Positions 16,348-25,272 of a DNA stretch of 64,000 bases are shown in pieces; position 1 is the first letter of the stretch, and each line of letters opens with the position of its first letter. This DNA is from Levilactobacillus parabrevis ATCC 53295 (GTDB lineage Bacteria; Bacillota; Bacilli; Lactobacillales; Lactobacillaceae). Both the position numbers and the translations under genes were made by a program. The DNA lies in contig NZ_AZCZ01000002.1 in NCBI RefSeq assembly GCF_001434055.1, positions 3,472 to 67,471 on the forward strand. Reading direction: 5' to 3'. Below the pieces are notes generated by a model. It saw only the letters and a program-made list of their open reading frames with translations, was not told where the DNA came from and did no database searches.

Positions 16348-18147
16348 ATGAATATCTATCAAACGATGTATCGGCCGCTAAAACCGGCTGGAATTGACGA
16401 TCGACGTGCCAATATTGTTGGTGGTGGGATTGCTGGACTGGCAACTGCGGTATTTCTGATTGACGACGCACAGATGCCAGCGCGTAACATTACGATTTTC
16501 GAGAAGAAGCCCGTTATGGGGGGCTCGATGGATGGAACCAAGGATAGCCAAGGTTACCTGTGTCGGGCCGAACGTGAGCTGGAACCCTACATGGAATGTC
16601 TGTGGTACCTCTGCAGTAAGATTCCATCACTGGAGAATCTCGGGCGGACAGTGTTGGATGACGTGGTCGACTTTAACCGTGATGAACCCATTCACAGTGA
16701 AGCGCGGGTCATCATCAACCAAGGTGAAATCGACAGTCACTACCACGATTACAAATTAAAGCCAGAATATGCGGCAACCATGCAACTAATCGTGAACTCG
16801 ACGGAAGAGGAGTTGGCCGACAAACGGTTGGACGAATTCTTCGATCCCGATTTCTTCCGCACAAACTTCTGGACTTGTTTCCACAGTCAATTGGCTTTCA
16901 AACACTACCACAGTGCGATCGAATGTCGGCGTTACTGGCAACGGTTCACCTTCATTTCTCGGCACGAGTATTTGGAAGGCTTCGTGCACACGAAGTACAA
17001 CGAATACGATGCCATCATCTTGCCAATCGAACGTTGGTTGATCGATCAGGGTGTCCGCTTTGAAAATAACTTTAACGTGACCGACTTGGGCTTCTCCGAC
17101 GCCAACAACACGGTCAATGAAATTATTGCAACCCGTGATGGCAACGCTGCCAACGTTCATGTGAACCGGCAGGACTTGGTCTTCGTCACGACTGGTTCCA
17201 TCAGTGAAAATAGTACCTTTGGGGACAACCACACCGTGGCCCCAACGAACCGCGATACTGAGGACATGGGAACCTTCACGATTTGGCAGAACTTAGCAAA
17301 GAAGGATGCGAAGTTTGGTCATCCTGAGAAGTTCTTAGGGCAGATCGACAAGACCAAGTGGATCTCATTCTTCCCAACGGTTAAGGATTACCCTGAATTC
17401 TTCAAACGGATCGAAGAGATGTCTGGTAGTCCGGCTGGTACGGGTGGTCTGATGACGTTCAAGGATTCCAACTGGGACCTGTCGTTTGAAATTCACCACA
17501 AGCCATTCTTCCCGTATCAAGCTGACGATGAAGAAGTTGGCTGGGGCTACGGCTTGTATGGTGAAAACGAAGGGAATTACATCAAGAAACGGATGTGGGA
17601 CTGTACCGGGGATGAAATCCTAACGGAACTGCTCTACCATCTGGGAATGCTCGACATCAAGGATGAAGTTCTCGCCCACACCTACATGTCGACGGCGATG
17701 ATGCCATACTGTACCAGCCAGTTCATGCCACGTAAGGCGGGCGATCGTCCGCTGGGTGTGCCAGCTGGATGCACCAACTTGGGCCTGTTAGGGCAGTTTG
17801 TGGAAATTGACGATGACGTGGTCTTCACGGTAGAAACTTCCGTACGGACCGGGTTAGAGGCCGTCTATCAACTGCTGAACTTCGACAAGAAGCCGCTGGA
17901 AGTCAACCCCTCGCGTTACGACATCCGGTACCTCTTGGAACGGCTCAAGCGATTCCAAGGTATCCATGGCGATGTGACGGTCGCGGACTTGCCACAGGTT
18001 GAACCCGCAGAGTTGCCCGCTCTGACGGAGAAACTCCTGAAGGTTGTCAACGCCGTACCACCGTACTACCAGATGTATCTTGGCCGTGACCAAACAATCC
18101 CCCAAAAGGCCGCGGTGCTCCATCCTAAGGCACCACACAGCAAATAA
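16348..18147 (+). CDS. ohyA: Oleate hydratase (myosin-cross-reactive antigen family)
   Basis: This FAD-dependent enzyme adds water to the cis-9 double bond of oleate or linoleate to give 10-hydroxy fatty acids. In lactobacilli this is a detoxification step and the first step of CLA saturation metabolism. From ATG 16348 it is 599 aa, slightly long but typical. The longer frame from 16255 has no ribosome binding site. The dinucleotide-binding motif GGGIAGLATAVFL lies near 25-37, followed by an FEKK acidic end and the long family-specific body. It ends with a hairpin terminator at 18188. Confidence 0.92.
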   Translation: MNIYQTMYRPLKPAGIDDRRANIVGGGIAGLATAVFLIDDAQMPARNITIFEKKPVMGGSMDGTKDSQGYLCRAERELEPYMECLWYLCSKIPSLENLGRTVLDDVVDFNRDEPIHSEARVIINQGEIDSHYHDYKLKPEYAATMQLIVNSTEEELADKRLDEFFDPDFFRTNFWTCFHSQLAFKHYHSAIECRRYWQRFTFISRHEYLEGFVHTKYNEYDAIILPIERWLIDQGVRFENNFNVTDLGFSDANNTVNEIIATRDGNAANVHVNRQDLVFVTTGSISENSTFGDNHTVAPTNRDTEDMGTFTIWQNLAKKDAKFGHPEKFLGQIDKTKWISFFPTVKDYPEFFKRIEEMSGSPAGTGGLMTFKDSNWDLSFEIHHKPFFPYQADDEEVGWGYGLYGENEGNYIKKRMWDCTGDEILTELLYHLGMLDIKDEVLAHTYMSTAMMPYCTSQFMPRKAGDRPLGVPAGCTNLGLLGQFVEIDDDVVFTVETSVRTGLEAVYQLLNFDKKPLEVNPSRYDIRYLLERLKRFQGIHGDVTVADLPQVEPAELPALTEKLLKVVNAVPPYYQMYLGRDQTIPQKAAVLHPKAPHSK

Positions 18148-18187
18148 TCGACCCTTTACCCCCGTAGATTCTGTGTGATGTTTGTGA

Positions 18188-18216
18188 AAAAGGCTGCCGT
18201 CATGGTGGCCTTTTTT
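18188..18216 (+). terminator. ohyA terminator
   Basis: A stem of AAGGC with GCCTT is followed by six T, 40 bp after the ohyA stop. Confidence 0.7.
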
Positions 18217-18386
18217 GCGTTGTTAAGTGATCAAGATGACTCCTATCCGTATTGTAATATGGGGTGAGAATGATGGTCAGAGCAAGTGAATTTGAGCTAT
18301 AAGGTTAGTCGGAGAATTCAGATGGTTTGCGTAGTATACGGGACTGCCGGAAGTTTGGCTAGCCCCCTAAAATAAGGGGATTTATA

Positions 18387-18420
18387 AAAGGCCGATGCGC
18401 GACCGGAGCTATCGGCTTTC
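18387..18420 (+). terminator. Isolated hairpin with T tract
   Basis: GCCGAT/ATCGGC is flanked by AAA and TTT. A second hairpin, CCCCTAAAATAAGGGG, lies just upstream. No gene longer than a 10-codon frame (at 18272, behind GGGGTGAGA) precedes it. It may end a decayed gene or a small transcript. Confidence 0.4.
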
Positions 18421-18554
18421 AAATTTCTAAAAGAATTTTCTTGGGTTAGAGATTCCACTAATGTCCGCCCAACACCATGTGAGACCTTATCTACCCCGCC
18501 TATAAACAGTTATGCTATTCTAAAACTATCATAATGTTTTGAGGGGGATTTTGG

Positions 18555-19135
18555 ATGAACAAAGGACGCGTGGAGGCTTTCACGGATGCGGTGATCTAAC
18601 CATCATGGTGCTGGAGTTTAAGACACCGGAGGAACCAACGTTTACGGCGCTAATGGCGAACTGGAGCTATCTCGTGGCGTATTTGATTAGTTTTCTATTT
18701 ATCGGCGTGGCTTGGTACAACCATCACTACATGTTCAGTCTGACCAAACGGGTGACGAAGAAAATCTATTGGGTCAATAACCCCTGGATTCTGACCATGA
18801 GTATGTTGCCGGTCTCAACGGCTTGGGCTGGGCGGTTTATTAACGATGTCCACCCGGAGTTATTCTATTTCTTTATTTTCACGCTGTGGGCCTTGGCCTA
18901 CGCGGCATTGTCCTATACCGTTATGCGAACCAACCGGAAGGACCATCCGGAAATCGCCGAGAAAATTCGAAAAATGCCGGCTTACCGACTACACGCGAAT
19001 GTTTGGTTCTGGCTGATCTGGGCGGGTGTGATTGCTCTCATCTTTTACTGGCCACCAATATCGTTGGTTTTCACCTTGGCGGAGTTGGTGCTGATGGCCG
19101 TTTTGACACCGGCAGATAGTGATAAATTGTTTTAG
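18555..19135 (+). pseudogene. Frameshifted TMEM175 (DUF1211) family potassium channel-like protein
   Basis: ATG 18555 sits behind GAGGGGGA and starts the canonical family N-terminus MNKGRVEAFTDAVI, but a TAA follows at 18597. The rest of the family sequence (LTIMVLEFK onward, with FIGVAWYNHHYMF and further helices) continues in another frame to 19135. The junction reads GTGATC-TAACC. Restoring about 10 nt (A-I-I plus one base) would rejoin the frames, so a small deletion inside ATC repeats is likely. A longer frame from 18539 reads through but with an aberrant N-terminus. The intact protein would be a small multi-helix cation channel. Confidence 0.78.
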
Positions 19136-19229
19136 GTATTTGAATACTGTATTTTTGGAAAGGTGACTTATTATTTCGTGTTGTTGTACACCTTGTCGAT
19201 AATATTAGGCCGCTGGGAGGAAGAAATTC

Positions 19230-19520
19230 ATGGGCACAAAAAAGTCTGTCACCAAGAAAGTTCAAATTAGTATTGATAAAAAATTAGCCAATGATGCTGA
19301 AGCCATCTTTGAAGATATTGGGCTAAATCAAGCGACTGCACTGACAGTATTTTATAAAAAAGTGGTGGCGGAGGGTGGACTACCCTTTGATTTAAAGCAA
19401 ACACCAGAGCAACGGAGAAATTGTCGACTGCATGAAGCTTTGACAGGTATTCCGGTCCAGAAGTTAGAGAGTCGTGGACAAATTGAAACGTGGTTTAAAG
19501 ATGAGACTCAAGATTATTAG
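19230..19520 (+). CDS. RelB/DinJ-family antitoxin without visible toxin
   Basis: A 96-aa protein. The N-terminal half (VQISIDKKLANDAEAIFEDIGLNQATALTVFYKKVV) is the ribbon-helix-helix of RelB/DinJ antitoxins, which bind their own operator as dimers. The C-terminus, normally toxin-wrapping, ends WFKDETQDY. A good GGGAGG precedes ATG 19230. No RelE/YafQ-like toxin follows; a terminator and an unrelated YdcF gene do. It is therefore an orphan antitoxin or has been adapted to another regulatory task. Confidence 0.8.
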   Translation: MGTKKSVTKKVQISIDKKLANDAEAIFEDIGLNQATALTVFYKKVVAEGGLPFDLKQTPEQRRNCRLHEALTGIPVQKLESRGQIETWFKDETQDY

Positions 19521-19593
19521 GCACGAGGCTAGGCTTCCAAATTGAATTGAGTTAGACTGAAATGCATTATTTGAAATTCGCAGACGTTAAAGA

Positions 19594-19624
19594 GACCCAT
19601 CAAAACATACAGATGGGCCTTTTT
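19594..19624 (+). terminator. Terminator after the RelB-like gene
   Basis: The stem ACCCATC/GATGGGC is followed by TTTTT. Confidence 0.75.
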
Positions 19625-19680
19625 GGCGCAACCGGCCGGACGTGGTATCCTAAACGTATCAATTGTTTTGGAGGAGTCTC

Positions 19681-20748
19681 ATGCAAGATGAATTATTTAG
19701 TATTCCGCCAGTCGTTTATTGGGGCTGGTTGGTGCCGCTCTTATTCGGCGCCATCTTCTTTACCAGTTATGCTATCGAGAAACGGCGACTGAGCAATGGT
19801 ATTTGGTTTTCACTATTTTTCTACAGCACCATGGTCATGCTAGCCATCTCGATTATGGGATATGGCAACAAGCTCCTGTTTGGTTTTAGTCTGATTGCCT
19901 TCATCGTGGTGATCCTACTGATTGGGCTGGCGTTCGCGCTCCAAGCCTTTCTCTTGCTGTGGAATGCGTGGATCGTTTGGCGCCGCGAGAGTCATACCCT
20001 GGCCAACATGCTGACGTTATTCCTAGGGATTGCAATTCTGCTGACCCCGTTTATCGTGCGGCTGACCTCGCTCTACCTGCCATTACCGCTGGCAACGTTC
20101 ATTAATCTATTTCCTGCTATGGTGATTATTTACGTGCTCTTTTGGTTCTACAACTACTTAACGATGCTGGTGATTTATCAGTTCAACCATCCGCGCTACC
20201 GGCAGGATTACCTGATTGTCCTGGGGGCAGGGCTGTTAAATGGGGATGAGGTTTCCCCGTTACTGGGCCAACGGATCGATCGCGCCTTGAAATTTTACCG
20301 TAAGCAGCTGCGTAAGATTGGCCAAGGCCCCGTGATCATTTTCTCCGGAGGCCAGGGTGCCGACGAAACGGTGTCGGAGGGGGTGGCTATGCGTCAGTAT
20401 GCTATTGACCATGGCTTGCCGCCTGAACAGGCGATTGCTGAAGATCAGTCGAAGACCACCTATGAGAACATGGTCTTTTCCAAGAAGATCATCGCGGCCC
20501 GGGGTAATGTTCAACCACGAATAACGTTTGTGACCAACGGCTACCACACCTTCCGCGCGGGGATGATTGCCCGCAAGGCTGGTCTGAAAGCCAACGGTAT
20601 CGGCGCCCATACGGCGAAGTTCTTCCTACCCAACGCCATCATTCGCGAATACATCGCCATTTTCGTTGGCAATAAGCGCTGGCACGCCATCGCCATTGGG
20701 CTGATGTTCGTGCTGAGCCTGGTTCTGGTTTGGGCGGAATATCAATAA
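19681..20748 (+). CDS. YdcF/SanA-like (DUF218) membrane protein
   Basis: The protein has 355 aa from ATG 19681, directly after GGAGGAG. The N-terminal half has about five membrane segments. The C-terminal half is the DUF218 domain with hallmarks VLGAGL, RIDRAL, FSGGQG and a YENMVFSK block. The domain is thought to act on cell-envelope or vancomycin-barrier functions in SanA relatives, but the reaction is unknown. A last hydrophobic helix closes the protein. It is monocistronic. Confidence 0.85.
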   Translation: MQDELFSIPPVVYWGWLVPLLFGAIFFTSYAIEKRRLSNGIWFSLFFYSTMVMLAISIMGYGNKLLFGFSLIAFIVVILLIGLAFALQAFLLLWNAWIVWRRESHTLANMLTLFLGIAILLTPFIVRLTSLYLPLPLATFINLFPAMVIIYVLFWFYNYLTMLVIYQFNHPRYRQDYLIVLGAGLLNGDEVSPLLGQRIDRALKFYRKQLRKIGQGPVIIFSGGQGADETVSEGVAMRQYAIDHGLPPEQAIAEDQSKTTYENMVFSKKIIAARGNVQPRITFVTNGYHTFRAGMIARKAGLKANGIGAHTAKFFLPNAIIREYIAIFVGNKRWHAIAIGLMFVLSLVLVWAEYQ

Positions 20749-20817
20749 GATTATAATGCGTTTTGATTGTATCTCCTCAAGGGTTCCTGTAGTGTTGATC
20801 CCTGAGAGGTGAGAGCC

Positions 20818-21087
20818 GTGGAATCTTTGAACCTACACCAAGTCGAGCAGCCAATCCGTTCGTTGGCAACGTATCAAGATGTTCTGACACGGGTAACGCC
20901 AGAGAATATGGTGATTTTGACCGAGAATCAGGCACCTAGGTTTGTCATGATGACAGCGGTGGATTTTGAACGTCAGCAGAAACGGTTGGCGACTTATGAA
21001 CTACTAGCTATGCTTATCAAATCTAAATCAGGCAAGGAGTATTCCTTAGCCGACCTTAAACGAGAGTTCTTAAGTGGCAAAGATTAA
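20818..21087 (+). CDS. Phd/YefM-like antitoxin without visible toxin
   Basis: An 89-aa protein from GTG 20818. GAGAGGTG lies 6 nt upstream; a second in-frame GTG at 20809 falls inside that site. The pattern of an early dimer-strand region, then ILTENQAPRFVMMTAVDFERQQ, resembles Phd/YefM antitoxins, where the phrase is usually 'vlxxnxpxavlvsxxdy'. No RelE/Doc/YoeB toxin follows, and a strong terminator comes next. It is the second orphan antitoxin within 2 kb. Confidence 0.65.
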   Translation: MESLNLHQVEQPIRSLATYQDVLTRVTPENMVILTENQAPRFVMMTAVDFERQQKRLATYELLAMLIKSKSGKEYSLADLKREFLSGKD

Positions 21088-21160
21088 AAGTAAAGAACTA
21101 TGGTTGTCTTTCATTTACCATTCTCTTACGTATAGCAACTAATTTTAATCCGTAACAAAA

Positions 21161-21212
21161 CAGGAATTTCAGGTTTCTCCACAATAGAGAAAGTTTGAAA
21201 TTCCTGCTTTTA
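21161..21212. terminator. Convergent terminator between Phd-like gene and small membrane peptide
   Basis: The perfect outer stem CAGGAATTTCA/TGAAATTCCTG has an inner TTTCTC/GAGAAA. A-rich and T-rich flanks suit both directions. Confidence 0.8.
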
Positions 21213-21213
21213 G

Positions 21214-21318
21214 TTACTCATCACGATGAGCCTGATAGCTTGCGAACACCGCGTAACCTAGTGCGATGGCCAGCAAAGTTCCCAGACCGTAAAATAAGAT
21301 ATTCCCCAGTGCTACCAT
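21214..21318 (-). CDS. Small single-pass membrane peptide (34 aa)
   Basis: ATG 21318 lies behind GGGAGGGCTCCATTT, a strong ribosome binding site. The 34 residues contain one hydrophobic helix of about 24 residues (roughly 3-26, rich in L, G, A and I) and a charged tail ending HRDE. A terminator follows at once. Layout and size resemble the peptide at 474-560. Both are minus-strand, intergenic and terminator-flanked, though their sequences differ. The function is unknown. Confidence 0.65.
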   Translation of the reverse strand: MVALGNILFYGLGTLLAIALGYAVFASYQAHRDE

Positions 21319-21422
21319 AAATGGAGCCCTCCCTACGTCGATTAACCTCTAATATAATATCAAAAGGTTAATATCGGGTAAACCGGTAGCGGCTGGTTTG
21401 TTAATTTGTAATATTTGGAGGG

Positions 21423-22274
21423 CTATTTCACGAGGTAAACGTGGTCCTTGACCAAGTCAATCGGCGTGAAGTGGTGGTTCAGCGCGCGGGTATCCTTGTT
21501 TTCTAGGAGCTCGGCGTGATTCCAGAAGTCCTCGGATCCGGTTGCGCCGTGGGGTTCGCCAATGACGACGAAGTCTACGTCCTTATTCGCGGCCCGGATG
21601 GCCTGTAGCAAGTCCCAATCCAGCGGTAAGCCGTCGGGAGACCAGGACATGACGACCACGCCAACCTCATCCTGATACTTTTCCCAGGCAGCGACGGCGG
21701 CGAGTGGTTCAATGGCTGTCAGCGGATGCCGACCCGTTTCGTTTTCACTGGTCCACGCCTGACTATCCGTGGCGTAGACCGTCTTGTGGGCGTCGCGGAG
21801 TCCTTTAGAAATGTAGCCATTGCCGGCCATTACTTCCAACACGGCCCGGTCACCCACGAATTTCGCGAGATCGGTCACAAAGGGTGCGGATGTATAGGCC
21901 CACATTCCGTAGTGATTCTCTAGGTAATCGCGGAAGGACCGCAAGTCGTGGTCCAAATCGGGCAGAGCGGCAGTCAACTCATTCCAGAGTTTATCCCCGG
22001 TTGCATCGCCAGCGGGGTACTTTTCACCCAACTTCTTAAAGATCTGATCCTGCACGTCATCGGGTAGCTGAAGGAGGGGCACTTGTTGTGGCAAATCGCC
22101 AGCAGCCAGCATCCGGTCGGCCAGCAGGATATTACTGATCAGAATCTTAACGGCAGGAAAGTCATTGAATTGATGATAATAGTCCGTCATCCGCGCGATG
22201 TAGGCGGTTTTTCGCTGATTTAAGGGTTGATGGCGAATCTTTTTCTTGAGCTTTTTGAGTTTTTTAGGATTCAA
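21423..22274 (-). CDS. SAM-dependent methyltransferase-like protein
   Basis: A 283-aa cytoplasmic protein beginning at TTG 22274; AAAGGA lies about 9 nt upstream and no better start exists. A basic N-terminus (KKLKKLKKKIRHQ) precedes a helical region. The SAM-binding motif I is then visible as VLEVMAGNGYISKGL (about 140-155), followed by an acidic loop with D at YATDSQAW. The later VVMSWSPDG segment fits motif IV. The substrate is unknown. A basic patch could indicate RNA or DNA binding. Confidence 0.72.
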   Translation of the reverse strand: MNPKKLKKLKKKIRHQPLNQRKTAYIARMTDYYHQFNDFPAVKILISNILLADRMLAAGDLPQQVPLLQLPDDVQDQIFKKLGEKYPAGDATGDKLWNELTAALPDLDHDLRSFRDYLENHYGMWAYTSAPFVTDLAKFVGDRAVLEVMAGNGYISKGLRDAHKTVYATDSQAWTSENETGRHPLTAIEPLAAVAAWEKYQDEVGVVVMSWSPDGLPLDWDLLQAIRAANKDVDFVVIGEPHGATGSEDFWNHAELLENKDTRALNHHFTPIDLVKDHVYLVK

Positions 22275-22491
22275 GGGAGAGGGTCCTTTCGAAAGTGAAT
22301 TTGAGTTTTTATAATGTTAATTCAAGGTTTTAATAACTATAAGAAAAGATTGTAATTGGGTCTATGGGGCTAAATCTGTGTTAGCCGTGAGAATTATCTT
22401 AGTGGCTGGACATCAACTTTAAGATGAAGTTAGTGGCGACCTGTTTTTTGATTCTGGGGGTGGCCACTGGAGTTGACTGACGGTAGACCAT

Positions 22492-22680
22492 AGCCGGAGG
22501 AGGCCAGGATGGAGCCAGCTGTGTCGGTGGCGTTAGAGCGGGTGTTAGGTTTTCCCCGGTCTTACGGCACGGGACGAGCTTGGAGATGCGCGACTTGGGC
22601 GCAGCTTCAAGTCGAGCTGGAAGCCCGGACTTTGGCTGGAAGCGACCCCACAGCAGGTGGAATTCTGGCAGCCGCAGGCG
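22492..22680 (+). repeat. Family S structured repeat, copy 2
   Basis: The ends AGCCGGAGGAGGCCAGG and CTGGCAGCCGCAGGCG match the other copies. The internal hairpin is CTTGGAG-aTGCG with CGCA-gCTTCAAG, so the ACACG/CGTG step of copy 1 has changed to TGCG/CGCA while staying paired. Upstream, 22358-22490 holds further hairpin-like sequence (GGTCTA/TAGACC; GGCTAA/TTAGCC). No gene lies in 22275-22762. Confidence 0.7.
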
Positions 22681-22728
22681 GGGTAAGGCGGACTATAAAC
22701 ACAAGTTTAGCTCCCAGAACCAATAAAA

Positions 22729-22756
22729 GAGTCGACCGGCGAGAACCGGCCGACTC
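22729..22756 (-). terminator. Terminator of the XRE regulator gene
   Basis: The stem GAGTCGACCGG/CCGGCCGACTC has one mismatch and a 6-nt loop. On the minus strand TTTTATTGG follows. Confidence 0.8.
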
Positions 22757-22762
22757 ATCGTA

Positions 22763-23188
22763 TTAATGGTCGTCTAAATGCAGATCCAATTCTTCCTGCT
22801 GGTTGGTATCCTGCGGCGTAGCCCGGTTTTCCCGGCCGTGCAGGTAGCCATCGATCAGTTGGTAAATTTCGTAACGATCGCGGCCACTCAACAGTTCCCG
22901 GTTGAAGCTAAGCTGCTTACCAGAGAGAAACAACCGTCCGAGGTCGTACTCATCGCGTTCGGCCTTCCCAGTGAGGTAGTCCATGGTGACGTCGAAGTAT
23001 TCCGCGAGCTTACGAACTTCAACGAATGAAGGCGTCCGGATACCCCGTTCCCAATTTCCAATCTGTGAAGCCGTATTTTTGGAATGATCATCCGGCCCCA
23101 CGGACTGTTGTTCGTTTAAGGCCGTTGCCAGTTGTTCCAATGTAATGTGTTGACCGCGCCGTAAAGCCCGAAGTCGTTCAGAAAACAT
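22763..23188 (-). CDS. XRE-family helix-turn-helix regulator
   Basis: A 141-aa DNA-binding protein. The Cro/C1-type helix-turn-helix spans about 3-70, with recognition region NTASQIGNWERGIRTPS and the typical FDVTMDYLTG that closes such domains. The C-terminal 70 residues (EIYQLIDGYLHGR) are probably for dimerisation. It is monocistronic and lies upstream of no obvious phage or toxin gene. The targets are unknown. Confidence 0.85.
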   Translation of the reverse strand: MFSERLRALRRGQHITLEQLATALNEQQSVGPDDHSKNTASQIGNWERGIRTPSFVEVRKLAEYFDVTMDYLTGKAERDEYDLGRLFLSGKQLSFNRELLSGRDRYEIYQLIDGYLHGRENRATPQDTNQQEELDLHLDDH

Positions 23189-23261
23189 TCAACTCACCCG
23201 TTTCTTTCGATAGTCTTTACGCTTATTATACCACTTAGCGTTGTTTTTAACCGAAAGTTGA

Positions 23262-25070
23262 CTATTTCACCAGTGAATCGGTTAGCCGCATAAATTCTGC
23301 GACGTCCTGCTTGATCAGTTTGACACCAGCCAACCAGAAGTCCGGCTTGGTCAGGTCGACCCCGAGGTGCTTCTGCGCCAGTTCCTCGGTGGACATGTTC
23401 GCCGTGTCCCGGAGGAGGGCGATGTAGCTATCCTCGAAGTCACCTTCCTGCTGGGCCTTGGCGTAGATCCCCAGACTGAACAGGTAACCGAAGACGTAAG
23501 GGAAGTTGTAGAAGGCGGGTTCGTCGATGTAGAAATGCAGCTTGCTAGCCCACAGATGAGGCGAGTAGGTCGAAAGGTCGTGACCGAAGGCTTCCTTCTG
23601 GGCGTTTAACATCAGCTCGTTCAGCTCAGCTGGGGTGACCAGCTTCTTCTGCCGGAGTTGGTAGAAATGCGTTTCAAAGAGGAACCGCGCGCGGATGTTC
23701 AGGAACATTGCCAGTGGATTATCCATCTTGGCGTTGATCAGCGTGATCTTCTCCGCATCGGTCTTAGCGGCTTTCACGTTGGCATCCGCCACGATCAATT
23801 CGCCAAAGGTTGAGGCCGTTTCCGCTACGTTCATGGCGTAATCTTGCCGCAACTGAGGTAAGTCCTCCATGACACTGGAGTGAAAGGCGTGGCCCAACTC
23901 ATGTGCTAGCGTGGAGACATCGTTTGGCGAGCCGGTAAAGGTCATGAAGATCCGAGATTCATTGGTCTCCGGAGCACTTTCCATCCAGCCACCCGGTGCT
24001 TTGCCCGCCCGGTCTTCGGCTTCGATCCAACGGTTTTCAAAGGCCTGTTGTGCGAGGGCGGCCATCTTCGGAGAGAATTCACCGTAGTGCTTGATAATGA
24101 AGGCTGCGGCCTCGTCGTAAGTGAAGTGGTGGAGTTGGCTACCTGGCAAATTCAGGGGCGCTTCCACGTCCTGCCAGCCGGCGTGTTTCTTACCTAACAG
24201 TGCCGCTTTACGGTCGAGATAGTCGAGCAGAAATTGCTTGTTATTGTCGACCACTTGCCAAATGGTGTTCAGGGTTTCGGCGCTTAACCGGTTGTCCTTT
24301 AAAGGTTCACGCAGAAAATCAGTCGTTCCGTGAGCAGCGTACTCGGTCAATCGGAAGCCGGCCAAATGGTTCAACGTGTCGGCAAAGAGTTGTTCCTTGT
24401 CCGTCCAAGCCTGTTCCCACGCGGGTAAGAGGTCGGCCCGGTACTGCGGATCGGCGTTTCCCAGCAGATTGTTGTCGGCTTGCCCGGCAGATAGCGTGGC
24501 GGGGTTACCGTCCGCATCGTGGAAGGGCACGGTGACCGTGGCAACTAGGGAGTCGTAGTGAGAACTCCAAGCGGCCTTGCCGTCGAGGTTGAGCCGGCTG
24601 ATGAGGGCCTCGGTCTTGTCGTCCAGTAATTCCTTGCCATCTTCGCGCATTTCCTTCAAATTGAAGGCGATGGGTTTGAGGTCAGGTTGGGCCAACATCT
24701 CGGCGAAGTTAACGTCGGGAACCTGAACCAGAACTTTTTTGAGCTTACCACTCACGTTGTCGGCCTGGGTTCCAAGGTCTCGTAGTTGGGCTTCCATCGG
24801 GGCAACGTCGGGATTATTAACGTCCGCGGAACCCACGGCAGTGATGAAGATCCCCGCCTGGCCGATGGCGTTGTTGATGGCCTGAAGTTGGGTGATCAGT
24901 TTTAAAAATTGCTGATACTGTGGGGCGTCACTGGCCGCATCCCAGCGGTCCAGGAGATCACCGAGGGCCGCAATGGCAGTCTTGGTCTGTGCCAATTTCG
25001 TTTTCAACTGGGCGGAGTTGATGCCGCCACTAAAGAGTGAATCGAGATCCCAATTCAAAGAATATTTCAT
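23262..25070 (-). CDS. M3-family oligoendopeptidase (PepF-like)
   Basis: This cytoplasmic zinc endopeptidase cleaves oligopeptides and works downstream of Opp-type peptide uptake. It has 602 aa, the length of PepF. The zinc motif HELGHAFHS (HExxH) lies about two thirds along, and the following glutamate ligand is in NVAETASTFGE. It starts MKYSLNWDLDSLF after AGGAGGG. It could be the pepF/M3 subgroup rather than PepF1, so no symbol is given. Confidence 0.92.
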   Translation of the reverse strand: MKYSLNWDLDSLFSGGINSAQLKTKLAQTKTAIAALGDLLDRWDAASDAPQYQQFLKLITQLQAINNAIGQAGIFITAVGSADVNNPDVAPMEAQLRDLGTQADNVSGKLKKVLVQVPDVNFAEMLAQPDLKPIAFNLKEMREDGKELLDDKTEALISRLNLDGKAAWSSHYDSLVATVTVPFHDADGNPATLSAGQADNNLLGNADPQYRADLLPAWEQAWTDKEQLFADTLNHLAGFRLTEYAAHGTTDFLREPLKDNRLSAETLNTIWQVVDNNKQFLLDYLDRKAALLGKKHAGWQDVEAPLNLPGSQLHHFTYDEAAAFIIKHYGEFSPKMAALAQQAFENRWIEAEDRAGKAPGGWMESAPETNESRIFMTFTGSPNDVSTLAHELGHAFHSSVMEDLPQLRQDYAMNVAETASTFGELIVADANVKAAKTDAEKITLINAKMDNPLAMFLNIRARFLFETHFYQLRQKKLVTPAELNELMLNAQKEAFGHDLSTYSPHLWASKLHFYIDEPAFYNFPYVFGYLFSLGIYAKAQQEGDFEDSYIALLRDTANMSTEELAQKHLGVDLTKPDFWLAGVKLIKQDVAEFMRLTDSLVK

Positions 25071-25272
25071 AAGCAGGCCCTCCTAGGCAGTATTTTAACT
25101 TGAATGAAGCGGGTGTAACCCGGTGAAATCGCATGTCGACGGCGCATGTTGTGCCTATTATAGCAAATTTCGTATCGATTGCGCTGGAAGAAAGAACTCC
25201 GTATACTAACGGAAGAGAGAAATTGTGCGCAGGCCCATCGTGGCGGGCGCGGAGAATTGGGAGGCAACAATT

